Shown here one piece after another: positions 54,211-63,671 of a DNA stretch of 64,000 bases. The DNA is taken from the NCBI GenBank assembly GCA_024363285.1, contig AP024710.1, positions 3,504,001 to 3,568,000 of the forward strand, read 5' to 3'. Numbering within the stretch: position 1 is the first letter of the stretch; the number at the start of each line of letters is the position of its first letter. The translations under genes were made by a program, and so were the position numbers. The notes under the pieces were generated by a model. It did no database searches. It was given only the letters and a program-made list of their open reading frames with translations, and was not told the origin of the DNA. The stretch comes from Leptolinea sp. HRD-7 (lineage in GTDB: Bacteria > Chloroflexota > Anaerolineae > Anaerolineales > Anaerolineaceae).

Positions 54211-55098
54211 TCAAATTGGCTTAATCGGGATATAGATATCCAGTCCAAACATCCAATTGTTAGATTCTTGTGGAGTGAACCGGTAAACCTCATAACAGGG
54301 GAAATCCGCCGGCTGCATACCGCTATCAGGCAACCAATCTCGGTAAATCGATCTATACCGGGACTGAATTTCATCCGGACGGCAATCTACATGAAAAATA
54401 GCACATTTTTGTGGAGGGATGTCCATGATCCCGACCGACCGATCTTTCTTAATCGAATCGGGTATTGTTATGGCAGCCAGGTAGCGGCATTTATTGGGAG
54501 GAGTGATCAATGGATCATCCATGCTGATACCAAGGCTCATCGTTTCTGGTGTATAAGCAGAATGCGCTACCGCCCATTTATCCAACCGTTCCCAAACAGG
54601 GCAGATTTCAGACATAACATATCCCTGCATACAGATCAGATAAGCAAGATGCAACGCCGGCATGTCCTTTACTTCCATGCTGGACCAGGCAGGTTTCTTA
54701 TCAACTGCCATGGTGCAGACCTGAGAGTTGCACGCGTCCGCCAGTGAACGTAAATAGCGGCCGCTCATATACTGGCGCGCTGTTACTCCGAAATGCTTTT
54801 TAAAAGCCCGGGCAAACGTAGAAGGTGACGAGAAACCACAGGCCATTGCGATGTCGGTAATAGACATTTCCATGGATTTGGTCAGGTAATTGGCGGCTCG
54901 TTCCACGCGCAATCGGTTGATATATTCCTGCGGGGTTTCATTCATTGCACCCTGAAAAATGCGATGAAAATGGTATGGTGAAAAATGGCTTTCAGCGGCA
55001 ACGGTAGAAAGATCCAAAGATTCCGTGAGGTGGTCGTGAATATAGATAACCACCTTTTCGATCCTGTTTCGGTATTCCGCGCGAGAGGCCAGATTCAT
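54211..55098 (-). CDS. AraC-family regulator with GyrI-like effector domain
   Basis: A 295-residue protein with two AraC helix-turn-helix motifs at the N-terminus (about 12-110; F-S-P-Y-H-F-H-R-I-F and C-G-F-S-S-P-S-T-F-A-R-A-F-K) and a C-terminal GyrI-like/BmrR effector-binding domain (about 130-295). This reversed order (DNA-binding first) is that of the Rob/SoxS-like multidrug regulators. It begins two bases after the pyrimidine phosphorylase gene, so the two may be co-transcribed. Confidence 0.88.
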   Translation of the reverse strand: MNLASRAEYRNRIEKVVIYIHDHLTESLDLSTVAAESHFSPYHFHRIFQGAMNETPQEYINRLRVERAANYLTKSMEMSITDIAMACGFSSPSTFARAFKKHFGVTARQYMSGRYLRSLADACNSQVCTMAVDKKPAWSSMEVKDMPALHLAYLICMQGYVMSEICPVWERLDKWAVAHSAYTPETMSLGISMDDPLITPPNKCRYLAAITIPDSIKKDRSVGIMDIPPQKCAIFHVDCRPDEIQSRYRSIYRDWLPDSGMQPADFPCYEVYRFTPQESNNWMFGLDIYIPIKPI

Positions 55099-55100
55099 AT

Positions 55101-56444
55101 TTACTCTACAACCCCATAGAAAAGCGGCAATGGTTCAACCGGTTGGTCACTCCAATGAATACCGGCTGAAATTCGTTCCCGGGCCATGCTCAGGTCAGCC
55201 GCATTTTTGGCGTGGACAGTGAATAACGGCTGGCCTTTTTCCACCCGATCACCCACTTTAATGTGAACAACAACACCCACCGAATGGTCAATGGAATCAC
55301 TTTTCTTCGCGCGTCCACCGCCCAATGTGATAATGGTTTCACCAATCGTGCGCGCATGGATACCTGCGATATACCCGCTCTGTTCCGCGTTTATGGTCTC
55401 AATCACCGGAGCTTTTGGAAGCAATGAAGGGTCATCAATTACACGCACATCACCACCCTGCGCCTGTACCAAAAGTCGGAATTTTTCAAAAGCCGAACCA
55501 TTTTCGAGAGCTTTTTCAGCCATCTTTTTCCCATCAGAAAGATTACCTGTCTTTCCACTGGCATACAACAGGTAACCTGCCGCTTCAAGGCAATGATCCC
55601 TGAAGTCGTTCGGGCCACCATTATGCAAAGTTTCGATGGCTTCCAGCACTTCCAGCGCGTTACCGGCCGCGCAACCCAGAGGTTGGTTCATGTCCGATAA
55701 CAGGGCAATTACTTTTCTACCGGAAAGCCGCCCGATAGCAACCATCAATTCTGCCAGTTTACGGGCGTCTTCGATGGTCTCCATAAACGCGCCATTTCCG
55801 GTTTTTACGTCCAGCACAATGGTATGCGCGCCGGCCGCTATCTTCTTGCTCATGATGGAGGAAGCAATCAAAGGAATGGATGGCACTGTTCCGGTAACAT
55901 CTCGCAAAGCATACAGTTTTCCGTCTGCCGGTGCCAGGTCAGCGCTCTGTCCCGAAAGCACTATCCCGATCCGGGACACCTGATCCAAAAATTCATGCAT
56001 TGTTAAGTTGACCCGGTAGCCGGGGATCGATTCCAATTTATCCAGTGTTCCCCCGCTGAATCCCAATCCTCTGCCAGACATTTTGGCTACTTTTAATCCG
56101 CACGCGGCTACCAGAGGTTCAACAACAAGTGTTGTTTTATCGCCTACCCCGCCGGTCGAATGTTTGTCAACGGCTTTGCCGATCACTGGAGTCAGATCGA
56201 GTACTTCGCCAGAATTGGCCATTGCCAGGGTCAAATCCGTGGCTTCCTGGTCTGTCATCCCCTTGAGAAGAATGGCCATGCACAAAGCCGAAGCCTGATA
56301 GTCCGGAATTTCTCCGGATGTATAGGCCTGTATAAAATAGTCTATTTCCGCTTTTGACAGTTCCAGTCCGTCACGTTTCCTGATAATGATATCGACCGCA
56401 CGAAGCGGTCGATGAACAGGGCTATCTTCAGGAGTAGGGCTCAT
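55101..56444 (-). CDS. pdp: Pyrimidine-nucleoside phosphorylase
   Basis: A 447-residue enzyme of the thymidine/pyrimidine phosphorylase family: start R-x-V-D-I-I-x-K-K-R-D-G, K-H-S-T-G-G-V-G-D-K-T near 83, and S-G-R-G-L-G-x-S-G-G-T-L-D-K-L-E-S-I-P-G. It cleaves uridine and thymidine with phosphate. It could be PdpA/Pdp or DeoA (thymidine phosphorylase); sequence alone favours Pdp by the length and C-terminal domain. It follows jag with different direction of context: same strand, after a 28-bp gap upstream of jag. Confidence 0.93.
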   Translation of the reverse strand: MSPTPEDSPVHRPLRAVDIIIRKRDGLELSKAEIDYFIQAYTSGEIPDYQASALCMAILLKGMTDQEATDLTLAMANSGEVLDLTPVIGKAVDKHSTGGVGDKTTLVVEPLVAACGLKVAKMSGRGLGFSGGTLDKLESIPGYRVNLTMHEFLDQVSRIGIVLSGQSADLAPADGKLYALRDVTGTVPSIPLIASSIMSKKIAAGAHTIVLDVKTGNGAFMETIEDARKLAELMVAIGRLSGRKVIALLSDMNQPLGCAAGNALEVLEAIETLHNGGPNDFRDHCLEAAGYLLYASGKTGNLSDGKKMAEKALENGSAFEKFRLLVQAQGGDVRVIDDPSLLPKAPVIETINAEQSGYIAGIHARTIGETIITLGGGRAKKSDSIDHSVGVVVHIKVGDRVEKGQPLFTVHAKNAADLSMARERISAGIHWSDQPVEPLPLFYGVVE

Positions 56445-56472
56445 ACCTTAACCTCCGGTTATCACGTGTAAT

Positions 56473-57207
56473 TTACTTGATCGGTACTATGGTAACTTTT
56501 CTGTTGGGTTCGTCACCGGTGCTTTCGGTAACGACCTCCGTATTGCTGGATAGTTCCATGTGAATAATCCGGCGTTCATTGGCCGGCATGGGTTCCAGTG
56601 TTTGGCGCTTTCCAGTGTGAATTGCCTGTTCTGCCATACGGCGGGCCAGTTGCTGCAATGCCCGGGTGCGGCGCGACCGATATCCTTGAATATCGATCAC
56701 CAACGGGATCCATTTTTCGAGTTTTTTGCTGACGATCAAACTGGCAATGTACTGAAGTGCATTCAAAGTTTCAGTACGACGTCCAATTAGAATGGAAAGA
56801 TCATCACCGTTGATATCAACCATCACCTGTTTATCTTCGCCGGGTTCTTCGGGTTCAGCGTAATGCGCTGTGACCCTGGCGAAAACCTTCATTTTTTCCA
56901 GCATTTTCTTAACGGTTTCCCGGGAAACACGAAGGATGTTATCTTCATCCGCAGGTGTTTCATCCACGGATTGGGCGGTAGTTGGTTTGAGAGAAGCTGC
57001 AGGCACATTTTCAGCCTCTGCCTGGGCTTTTAAGACCAGCCGCACGCGCGCCTGCCGGCCGCCAAGTCCAAACAATCCCTTGCTCCCGGAATCGAGGATA
57101 TCTACATCAACCGCGTCACGGCTGATGCCGAGTTGGGCGATTCCCCGGGCGATCGCTTCGTCCACCGTTGGGGCGATGATTTCAAGTGTGGTTTTCTCTA
57201 ATCCCAT
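56473..57207 (-). CDS. khpB: Jag/KhpB RNA-binding protein
   Basis: A 244-residue protein with the Jag N-terminal domain (about 1-55; TTLEIIAPTVDEAIARGIAQLG), a KH domain (about 105-170; D-I-N-G-D-D-L-S-I-L-I-G-R-R-G/T-E-T-L-N-A-L-Q) and an R3H domain (about 172-235; R-S-R-R-T-R-A-L..., N-E-R-R-I-I-H). KhpB binds RNA and is linked to elongation and division control. It is next to yidC, as usual. Confidence 0.92.
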   Translation of the reverse strand: MGLEKTTLEIIAPTVDEAIARGIAQLGISRDAVDVDILDSGSKGLFGLGGRQARVRLVLKAQAEAENVPAASLKPTTAQSVDETPADEDNILRVSRETVKKMLEKMKVFARVTAHYAEPEEPGEDKQVMVDINGDDLSILIGRRTETLNALQYIASLIVSKKLEKWIPLVIDIQGYRSRRTRALQQLARRMAEQAIHTGKRQTLEPMPANERRIIHMELSSNTEVVTESTGDEPNRKVTIVPIK

Positions 57208-57231
57208 GTTCGCTCCCAGGTTTTATCCTGC

Positions 57232-58014
57232 TTATTTCTTGGCAGGTTGATTTGATTTCGTTGAAGGTAATAAATTGCTCCAGTTGACTTTTCCCAGCAA
57301 GGCATACTGTCCAATACCAATTACATTGGAAGCCAGGAAATATAACGACAGGCCCGATGCCAGCGTGAGTGCCATATACCCCATCATGAACGGCATCATC
57401 ATGGTCATGGAGTTAGCCATGGCAGCGGATTGATCATCAGGGCTGCTCGAAGGCGGGGTGGTCAATTTTGACTGAATGTATGTTGTGATGACTACAAGAA
57501 CAGCCAGGATCGGGATCGGAAAGTTCAAACCGGGAATGGTGAGAAGATCCGGTTTTCCCAGGTCCATCCACAGGAAACGGTTATTTAGAGGAAATATCTG
57601 GTTGAAATTAATCAAGCCGGAATACACTTTGTTCGTAAACTGTACCAGATCATACGGGGTGGCAGCCAGCGCCTGAATCACGGATTGATACAGAGCGATA
57701 ATGATGGGTAGTTGAATGAGCGTGGGCAGACAACTGGCAAATGGATTAATTCCCAGTTCCTTATACAGCTTCATCTGCTCCTGGGAGAGTTTTTCTTTGT
57801 CGTTCTTGTATTTCTTCTGAGCCTCGATCCAGCGCTTATCTTTCTGCATTTCAGACATAGCCTGAGAACCCTGTAATTGTTTGACAGTTAATGGGTGGGT
57901 CACAAGGCGGATGAGTAGTGTAAATAAAATGATCGCGACACCAAAATTTTGCCCTACAAGATTATAGATGTAGAGCAGAATATTTATCATAAAACCAACG
58001 AAAGCATCCCACAT
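57232..58014 (-). CDS. yidC: YidC/Oxa1-family membrane insertase
   Basis: A 260-residue insertase of the Gram-positive (short) type: signal-like helix, G-V-A-I-I-L-F-T-L-L-I-R-L-V-T-H-P-L with the hydrophilic groove Arg, a cytoplasmic helical hairpin (SEMQKDKRWIEAQKKYKND...), and the last helices ending in L-L-P-S-T-K. It inserts and folds membrane proteins such as ATP synthase c subunit. No lipobox is evident at the start. Same strand as yidD/rnpA/rpmH. Confidence 0.94.
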   Translation of the reverse strand: MWDAFVGFMINILLYIYNLVGQNFGVAIILFTLLIRLVTHPLTVKQLQGSQAMSEMQKDKRWIEAQKKYKNDKEKLSQEQMKLYKELGINPFASCLPTLIQLPIIIALYQSVIQALAATPYDLVQFTNKVYSGLINFNQIFPLNNRFLWMDLGKPDLLTIPGLNFPIPILAVLVVITTYIQSKLTTPPSSSPDDQSAAMANSMTMMMPFMMGYMALTLASGLSLYFLASNVIGIGQYALLGKVNWSNLLPSTKSNQPAKK

Positions 58015-58027
58015 AATATTTTATCCT

Positions 58028-59197
58028 CTATTTGGAGGGGTTGAAGGTCCAGTCAGGTTTGTCAGTCTGATTGGTGATATTCGCGACCTTGAAGCCGGCC
58101 AGTAATTTATCACCGTCTACAACACCAAAAACTACATATTCGCCGGCAAAAACAGGGGTTGATAAGAGTTTACCACCAACCTTCTTGGTGCATGTTTCCC
58201 GATTATCCGACTTATCGTCTTTGGAAAGGCATATCGCGCGTCCATCAAATGTGCCGGCGTAAACGGTGGTGTCGTCTAATGCTACACTGCCAATAACAGG
58301 AGACATAACATTAAAATCCCAGACCGTGCTTCCATCCGATTTATTCAGGGAGAAGATCATACCAGATTGATCGCCGCCGAAAATGCGGTCGCCCTTAACC
58401 ACCACCGGTGACCAAACCGTACCGTTGGTAGTTACCGTCCAGTTGCGTTTGCCGGTCTTCGTATCATAGCTGATCAGTTCGTTGTTCAAAGTACCCACAT
58501 ACAGGTTCCCGTCTTCATCGGCTGTAAGGCTGAAGAAAACCGGACCACCGGTATTATCAGACCACACTTTTTCATATCCATCGCCTTTCGCGTTCTGGCG
58601 GATGGCATAAACAGTACGGTCAATGGAAGCGACAAAAATCAGATCGCCAACAACCACAGGTCTGGTCCAGATGCTGTCTTTAGCTTCGTCGAAAACCCAC
58701 TTCAACTCTTTCAGGTCTTTATCATACGCGTAAAGTTTATGATCGGCATTCGCGGCCAAAATCAGGTCACCTGCTACGGTGGCAGAAGAAAGGAAACGAC
58801 CAGTAGCATCGGATTTTTTGGATAGAACACTGGTTGAATTCCCGGTGATTGATCCACTGATTAATCGAATATTTCCAGAATAATCGGTCAGTAAAAGATT
58901 ATCACCCAGTTTTACCGGTGCAGACCCAAAATTTGTGTTGCCTTCGGGATCTTTCGGGAAGCGCAGTTTATCTTTATCACCAAACCCGGTATGTTCACGG
59001 GCTTTATCATTTTCCACAAAATGAGAGATATCTACCGCATAAACATACGAATGATTTGCCAGAAAAATAGTCTCACCATCAACAAGGCTTTCCGGCCAGG
59101 TACGATCTGGCATGGCACCTGTCGAACAGGCGGATAACACGACGGCAAGGAGGAGTAATATGGTTACAGGAAATATTCTTTTCTTGAAGTTTTGCAT
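58028..59197 (-). CDS. PQQ-type beta-propeller lipoprotein
   Basis: A 389-residue protein with a lipoprotein signal (VVLSAC, Cys24) and seven or eight propeller blades (about 45-385) with repeated W-T-R-P-V-V, D-K-D-L-K-E-L-K-W and G-T-x-N-x-E-L-I-S-Y-D-T-K-T-G-K-R-N-W. It resembles BamB but a monoderm would not have the Bam complex; role unknown. It is inserted between yidC and yidD, which in most bacteria lie next to each other. Confidence 0.85.
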   Translation of the reverse strand: MQNFKKRIFPVTILLLLAVVLSACSTGAMPDRTWPESLVDGETIFLANHSYVYAVDISHFVENDKAREHTGFGDKDKLRFPKDPEGNTNFGSAPVKLGDNLLLTDYSGNIRLISGSITGNSTSVLSKKSDATGRFLSSATVAGDLILAANADHKLYAYDKDLKELKWVFDEAKDSIWTRPVVVGDLIFVASIDRTVYAIRQNAKGDGYEKVWSDNTGGPVFFSLTADEDGNLYVGTLNNELISYDTKTGKRNWTVTTNGTVWSPVVVKGDRIFGGDQSGMIFSLNKSDGSTVWDFNVMSPVIGSVALDDTTVYAGTFDGRAICLSKDDKSDNRETCTKKVGGKLLSTPVFAGEYVVFGVVDGDKLLAGFKVANITNQTDKPDWTFNPSK

Positions 59198-59226
59198 TTG
59201 TGTCTACTCTCTACAATTATTGCCCT

Positions 59227-59520
59227 TTAGGGCACCGGGTCGTACCCGCCCGGATTAAATGGATTACACCGTAACACACGCCATACGGCCATGAAAAAAC
59301 CTTTTAGAGCACCGTGTTTGTAGATTGCCTGATATCCATAATGGGAGCAACTCGGATAAAACCGGCAGGTATCAGGCGGCATCATTGGACTGATTACCGC
59401 CTGATATCCGCGGATCAAGCCCAGCAGGACGATACGCGGAAAATTCTTGATTGTTATTGGAATATCACGAAGACGGGGTTCATCGTGATACTTTTCCAGT
59501 ACAACTGTTTCATCTTCCAT
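59227..59520 (-). CDS. yidD: Membrane protein insertion efficiency factor YidD
   Basis: ATG 59520 lies just after the rnpA stop; the longer frame to 59592 overlaps rnpA and is less likely. The 97-residue protein has the family core [14 protein letters not shown] and [11 protein letters not shown], ending [12 protein letters not shown]. It helps YidC-dependent insertion. No ribosome binding site is evident, so translation is probably coupled to rnpA. Confidence 0.93.
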   Translation of the reverse strand: MEDETVVLEKYHDEPRLRDIPITIKNFPRIVLLGLIRGYQAVISPMMPPDTCRFYPSCSHYGYQAIYKHGALKGFFMAVWRVLRCNPFNPGGYDPVP

Positions 59521-59524
59521 TGAT

Positions 59525-59860
59525 TTATTCAACAAGCCCAGACCGTTGAAACACACTCTGTGTACCATCAGCCAATTCGGAAAACTCGGCATCCCGTGAT
59601 CTTCCTCTGGCTATTAGCACCGCTTCGAAACCTTCTTTTAATGATGGTAAAAGGTTATCACAAATAACCCGCAAACGTCTTCTAACCAGGTTTCGTTCAA
59701 CTGCGCCGCCAATTGATTTCCCGGTTATGACCGCGATCCGTCTGGTTCTATCCTCTGTTCGGATGATCACCAACACAACAAGCGGGTGGGCATAGGATTT
59801 TCCAAAACGCCGCACCCGCTTGATATCGTTGGACCGGGTCAGGCGAAACCTGCGTTTCAC
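59525..59860 (-). CDS. rnpA: Ribonuclease P protein component
   Basis: A 111-residue basic protein: [17 protein letters not shown] at the start and the RNR motif [11 protein letters not shown]. It is the protein subunit of RNase P, which trims 5' ends of tRNA. It lies 87 bp after rpmH and four bases before yidD. Confidence 0.93.
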   Translation of the reverse strand: MKRRFRLTRSNDIKRVRRFGKSYAHPLVVLVIIRTEDRTRRIAVITGKSIGGAVERNLVRRRLRVICDNLLPSLKEGFEAVLIARGRSRDAEFSELADGTQSVFQRSGLVE

Positions 59861-59947
59861 CCATCTACCTTATTTCCTGAACGTCAACACGGTATTTGCC
59901 CGGCTTTTGACCTGATAGATTACAGGGCAAAAGCCACAGGAGCCGCT

Positions 59948-60118
59948 CTACCAGCGGATCCGCTTTACGTGATTGTTCATCGAGACTGTCAATTTGTGGC
60001 GGCCTTTTAGGCGGCGTCGTTTCAATACTTCGCGGCCATCCGCGGTGCTCATCCGTTCGCGGAAACCATGAACGCGAACGCGGCGGCGAATTTTTGGTTG
60101 ATAAGTCCGTTTGGTCAT
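59948..60118 (-). CDS. rpmH: 50S ribosomal protein L34
   Basis: ATG 60118 (AAAGGG ribosome binding site) gives 56 residues with [21 protein letters not shown] and [17 protein letters not shown]. The last ten residues beyond the usual end (NNHVKRIRW) are an extension. A typical dnaA neighbour, marking the replication origin in many bacteria, is absent. Confidence 0.95.
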   Translation of the reverse strand: MTKRTYQPKIRRRVRVHGFRERMSTADGREVLKRRRLKGRHKLTVSMNNHVKRIRW

Positions 60119-60185
60119 GCTATACCCTTTCAAACCATGAAGAATGCTGGTTCAACTCAATATAAGAGGTGTTATTTTAACTCAG

Positions 60186-60215
60186 GGCAGGCAGTCAGTC
60201 AAGCTGGCGCCTGCC
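60186..60215 (-). terminator. Hairpin after the TrkA/KimA-like operon
   Basis: GGCAGGC and GCCTGCC form a 7-bp stem, extended inside by CAG/CTG, ten bases after the last TrkA gene on the minus strand. The T-tract is poor. Confidence 0.45.
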
Positions 60216-60224
60216 AACTGATGA

Positions 60225-60911
60225 CTAATGCACATTCGCGCGAGGTTTGGTTCCCTCAAAAAGATCTGAAAGTTGTTTGGCGCCTTCTGTGTCTGTTACA
60301 GCCAGCACTTCATCATCTTTCTCGAAGACAGATACCCCGCGGGGGACAACCACCTCACCTTTCCGGATGATGGCCGCGATAACGCAATGCTCCGGCAAAT
60401 CGGCATCTTTCAGCATCATGCCGATAGCGCGGGCGCCTTCAGGAATTTTCTCAGTTACCAGCGAATAGTTTCCACGGCGAAGTTTAAGCAGGGTCATCAT
60501 ATCACCCATCGACATCTCTTCTTCAATGATATGAGACATAATCGCCGACTGGTTGACAGCCACATCCACGCTGAAAACGTCGTCAAACAACCAGGCGTCT
60601 CGAGGGTTATTTACGCGAGCAATGGTACGGGGAATATTATATTTTAACCTGGCAAAATGGCAGACAGCCAGGTTTACTTCATCGCGTGTGGTGACCGCGG
60701 CCAGTACATCGGCTTCTTGAATACCAGCCTGATCAAGCACGTTGGGGTCAATAGGATTGCCCTGAAAAATAGATTCCGTGGGTAACTCGCGATGAATCAT
60801 GGAAAGGATTTCGGTTCGGTTTTCAACCACATGAACCGTGTGGTTTTGTTGAATAAGTGTTTTCGCCAGTTGAATACCGGTCCGGCCGCCGCCTACGATA
60901 ACTACAAACAT
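60225..60911 (-). CDS. TrkA-family (RCK) potassium channel/transporter regulator
   Basis: A 228-residue protein with a Rossmann RCK-N domain (M-F-V-V-I-V-G-G-G-R-T-G-I, Asp/Glu-rich end of the second strand) and an RCK-C domain (about 145-220). Such subunits gate K+ transporters in response to nucleotides, NAD(H) or c-di-AMP. It starts one base after the stop of a second such gene. No TrkH/KtrB is in the window, so the partner is likely the KimA-like importer just upstream in the operon. Confidence 0.88.
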   Translation of the reverse strand: MFVVIVGGGRTGIQLAKTLIQQNHTVHVVENRTEILSMIHRELPTESIFQGNPIDPNVLDQAGIQEADVLAAVTTRDEVNLAVCHFARLKYNIPRTIARVNNPRDAWLFDDVFSVDVAVNQSAIMSHIIEEEMSMGDMMTLLKLRRGNYSLVTEKIPEGARAIGMMLKDADLPEHCVIAAIIRKGEVVVPRGVSVFEKDDEVLAVTDTEGAKQLSDLFEGTKPRANVH

Positions 60912-60912
60912 A

Positions 60913-61578
60913 TCAGGCCTCCTGAATATCCACGTTCTTTAAACGGCGGCGCATACCTTCAATACCTTCAAAGGTAGCACTCATCAATGCCACATCACCT
61001 TCACGCATAATGGTATCGCGTGTAGGAATAATTGCCCGGCCTGCGCGGGTAAGTGAAACGGGAATACAATCATCACATTCCAGTAATTCTTTAAACGGCC
61101 GGCCATCCCAATTCTTATTGATGACCACTTCGTAAATTTCCACTTCGCCATTCCCGGCAGAAAAAACCGTTCGGATGTCGGAATGGAAGATCAATTCTTC
61201 CATGCGTTGGGCACCCCAACTGGTGGAGCTGACAGTTTGCAGACCGAAGTATTCAAAAATTTCTCGGCTGCGGGGATCATAATTGCGAGCCAGAACATTG
61301 GGAACGTTGTAAACGGTCTTTGCCACGTAGGCGGCTACTGTGTTCAATGCGTCAGAATTGGTGACAGCCGCCAGAGCGTCTGCTTTTTCCACCCCGGCTC
61401 GATGCAATACATCCTGAGATAATGCTTCACCCTCATTGATCCGCCCTTGAAAATCTGCCGGCAGGTTATTGAAGGCGGCCGGAACATTATCGATAACTGA
61501 TACTTCATGACCACGCTTATACAGGTTATACGCCAATTCTGCGCCTAAACGGCCGCAGCCTACAACGATTACTTTCAT
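60913..61578 (-). CDS. Second TrkA-family (RCK) regulator
   Basis: A 221-residue relative of the protein encoded next to it: M-K-V-I-V-V-G-C-G-R-L-G-A-E-L, N-x-A-E at the end of the Rossmann fold and an RCK-C domain about 135-215. It lies 12 bp after the KimA-like gene. Two different RCK subunits could form a hetero-octamer. Confidence 0.88.
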   Translation of the reverse strand: MKVIVVGCGRLGAELAYNLYKRGHEVSVIDNVPAAFNNLPADFQGRINEGEALSQDVLHRAGVEKADALAAVTNSDALNTVAAYVAKTVYNVPNVLARNYDPRSREIFEYFGLQTVSSTSWGAQRMEELIFHSDIRTVFSAGNGEVEIYEVVINKNWDGRPFKELLECDDCIPVSLTRAGRAIIPTRDTIMREGDVALMSATFEGIEGMRRRLKNVDIQEA

Positions 61579-61590
61579 GGTTTCTTCTCC

Positions 61591-63549
61591 TCAGTCCACC
61601 TGATACGGGACATTGGTAATAACAATATCTTTGCGGAACCGCAAAGCCATTCTCAATTCCATAGCAGTCTGTGTATGCAGAGCATTGGCTGCCATATTTC
61701 GGGGGATAAATTCCGGCACGACAATGGTAATGATGTCATTGGGTTGCCGGGTTTCATCAATTTCATCAATATACTTCAATAAAGGTTCCAGAAAAACCCG
61801 GTATGGTGATTCAAGGATCACCAGACGGGTACCGTCACCCCATATCTCCCATTTTTGGCGGATCTTCATAGTTTCTTCTTCGTCAATTGAAACATGTACC
61901 GCCGTGATATCGTCTGACAGTGTTTTTGCGTACCGAAGAGCAGCCAGTGTTCCCCGATGAACGCCGCCAATCGGCAAAATCACCCGGTGTCTGGCGATGC
62001 GCGCCGGAGAAACATACGTTTCCATCGACAACCGATTAGCCAATCCCTGGTAATGACGGTGAATGGCAAAGAACAGATAGACCAGTGTAGGCAAAAGAAT
62101 AATGACAACATAAGCGCCATCTGTAAACTTGGTTATGGCAAAAACAAACATAATCACCAGTGTACACACAGCGCCAAAACCGTTTATTATCATTTTGAAC
62201 AGCCATCGTTTATCATGGCGGATGGTTGAACCACGTTCAACAATTTCCTGTTCCGGTTCCAGGCGGCCAGATTTCCACCAGCGGTGGGCCATACCAGCCT
62301 GTGACAGAGTGAAGCTTAAAAATACGCCAATGGCGTAGAGGGGAATCAATTTGGTTACAGACGCCTGGAAGATAATAATCAGAAAAGACGCGATAGCTGC
62401 CAGGGCAACAATACCACGTGAATAAACCAGCCGACTTCCGCGCCAGGCGAGTTGACGAGGAAGAAAACCATCTTTTCCCACCAGGGCTCCCAAGCGGGGA
62501 AAATCTGCAAAGGCCGTATTTGCCGCCATTATCAAAATAACTGTGGTAGCGGCGATTACCAACAAATACGGTAAACCCCTGTCATTGAACGCGGTGCGTG
62601 CAAGTTGAGAAATAAGAGTTTCTTCCTCTGATGGAGTAGCTCCTACCTGATGAGCCAGGAAGGTTATCCCCAGCATCATGGTCCCTAAAATAAAAGCCAT
62701 GATTACCAGGGTTTTTCCTGCATTAGAGCTGCGAGGTTCTTTAAAAGCCATGATACCGTTTGAAATGGCTTCCACACCGGTTAATGCAGATGTTCCACTG
62801 GCAAAAGCTTTTAATATCAAAAACAATGTAATGGGTTGTACCACTTCATGTTCTGAAAGAATATCCATAGGAGCATTGACTACTTGCCCTAATGTTCCGG
62901 TTAGATAACGGAACATCCCAAAACCGATGGTAGCCAGCATGGTTATCAAAAAGAAGTAGGTTGGTACAGCAAAGGCATAACCTGATTCTTTTACGCCACG
63001 GAGATTAATCATCATGATCAATATGACCATGGCGACACCGATCTCTACACGAAACGCGAATAGGTTGGGTATGGCTGAAACCACTTGCGCCACGCCAGAT
63101 GACACCGAAACAGCAACGGTAAGAATATAGTCCGTCAATAATGCGGCAGCAGCGATTTGGGCTGGCAATTCACCTAAATTATCTCGCGAAACAATATAGG
63201 CTCCACCACCACCCGGATAAGCATGAATGGTCTGCTCATATGAAAGTGTAAGAATGACCAGAAGAGCACAGATAGCAAAGGCCAGAGGTATGGAAATACC
63301 AAATGCCGTTGATCCCGCGGCGGCTAGAATGATCAACATTTCCTGCGGCGCGTACGCCACAGAAGAAAGCGCGTCTGAAGAAAAAACAGCCAGTCCGATT
63401 GCTTTGCCGATTGTTTGTTCACCGGCATCTGCTGTTGCCAGAGGTTTACCAAACAACAACGTAAGCAAAGACCGGTCCGGCTCATATTTTGAATCATGCC
63501 GAAGAACTGTGGTACCGCTGTCTTCCTCAATATTCATATGTTCCCGCAT
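61591..63549 (-). CDS. KimA-like APC-superfamily potassium importer
   Basis: A 652-residue protein with 12 membrane helices (about 40-490) and a C-terminal cytoplasmic USP-like domain (about 510-650). G-K-P-L...S-S-D-A-L-S-S-V-A-Y, P-G-G-G-G-A-Y-I-V-S-R-D-N-L-G and L-I-P-L-Y-A-I-G-V-F match Bacillus KimA, a high-affinity K+/H+ symporter shut by c-di-AMP. Other APC permeases of the same family import amino acids, so the substrate is inferred from the RCK neighbours. Starts ATG 63549 or 63537. Confidence 0.85.
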   Translation of the reverse strand: MREHMNIEEDSGTTVLRHDSKYEPDRSLLTLLFGKPLATADAGEQTIGKAIGLAVFSSDALSSVAYAPQEMLIILAAAGSTAFGISIPLAFAICALLVILTLSYEQTIHAYPGGGGAYIVSRDNLGELPAQIAAAALLTDYILTVAVSVSSGVAQVVSAIPNLFAFRVEIGVAMVILIMMINLRGVKESGYAFAVPTYFFLITMLATIGFGMFRYLTGTLGQVVNAPMDILSEHEVVQPITLFLILKAFASGTSALTGVEAISNGIMAFKEPRSSNAGKTLVIMAFILGTMMLGITFLAHQVGATPSEEETLISQLARTAFNDRGLPYLLVIAATTVILIMAANTAFADFPRLGALVGKDGFLPRQLAWRGSRLVYSRGIVALAAIASFLIIIFQASVTKLIPLYAIGVFLSFTLSQAGMAHRWWKSGRLEPEQEIVERGSTIRHDKRWLFKMIINGFGAVCTLVIMFVFAITKFTDGAYVVIILLPTLVYLFFAIHRHYQGLANRLSMETYVSPARIARHRVILPIGGVHRGTLAALRYAKTLSDDITAVHVSIDEEETMKIRQKWEIWGDGTRLVILESPYRVFLEPLLKYIDEIDETRQPNDIITIVVPEFIPRNMAANALHTQTAMELRMALRFRKDIVITNVPYQVD

Positions 63550-63603
63550 ACGGGGGTCACCTTTTCTACTAAATACAACCGATTACATTCTACAAAGCGC
63601 ATG

Positions 63604-63632
63604 ATTATACATCCATCACATACTGTCAACAA
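63604..63632 (-). promoter_or_regulatory. Predicted promoter of the K+ uptake operon
   Basis: A consensus TATAAT on the minus strand follows TTGTTG by 17 bases (an overlapping TTGACA would leave only 14). About 55 bp upstream of the KimA-like start. No c-di-AMP (ydaO) riboswitch could fit in the leader. Confidence 0.5.
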
Positions 63633-63671
63633 GATTTGAGGCTATTCGAAACGGGTGATCTTTCTTTTTAC

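Noticed and set aside
63550..63671. c-di-AMP (ydaO) riboswitch upstream of the KimA-like gene
   Set aside because: The leader from the predicted promoter is only about 50 bases, too short for that fold, and no matching motif was seen.
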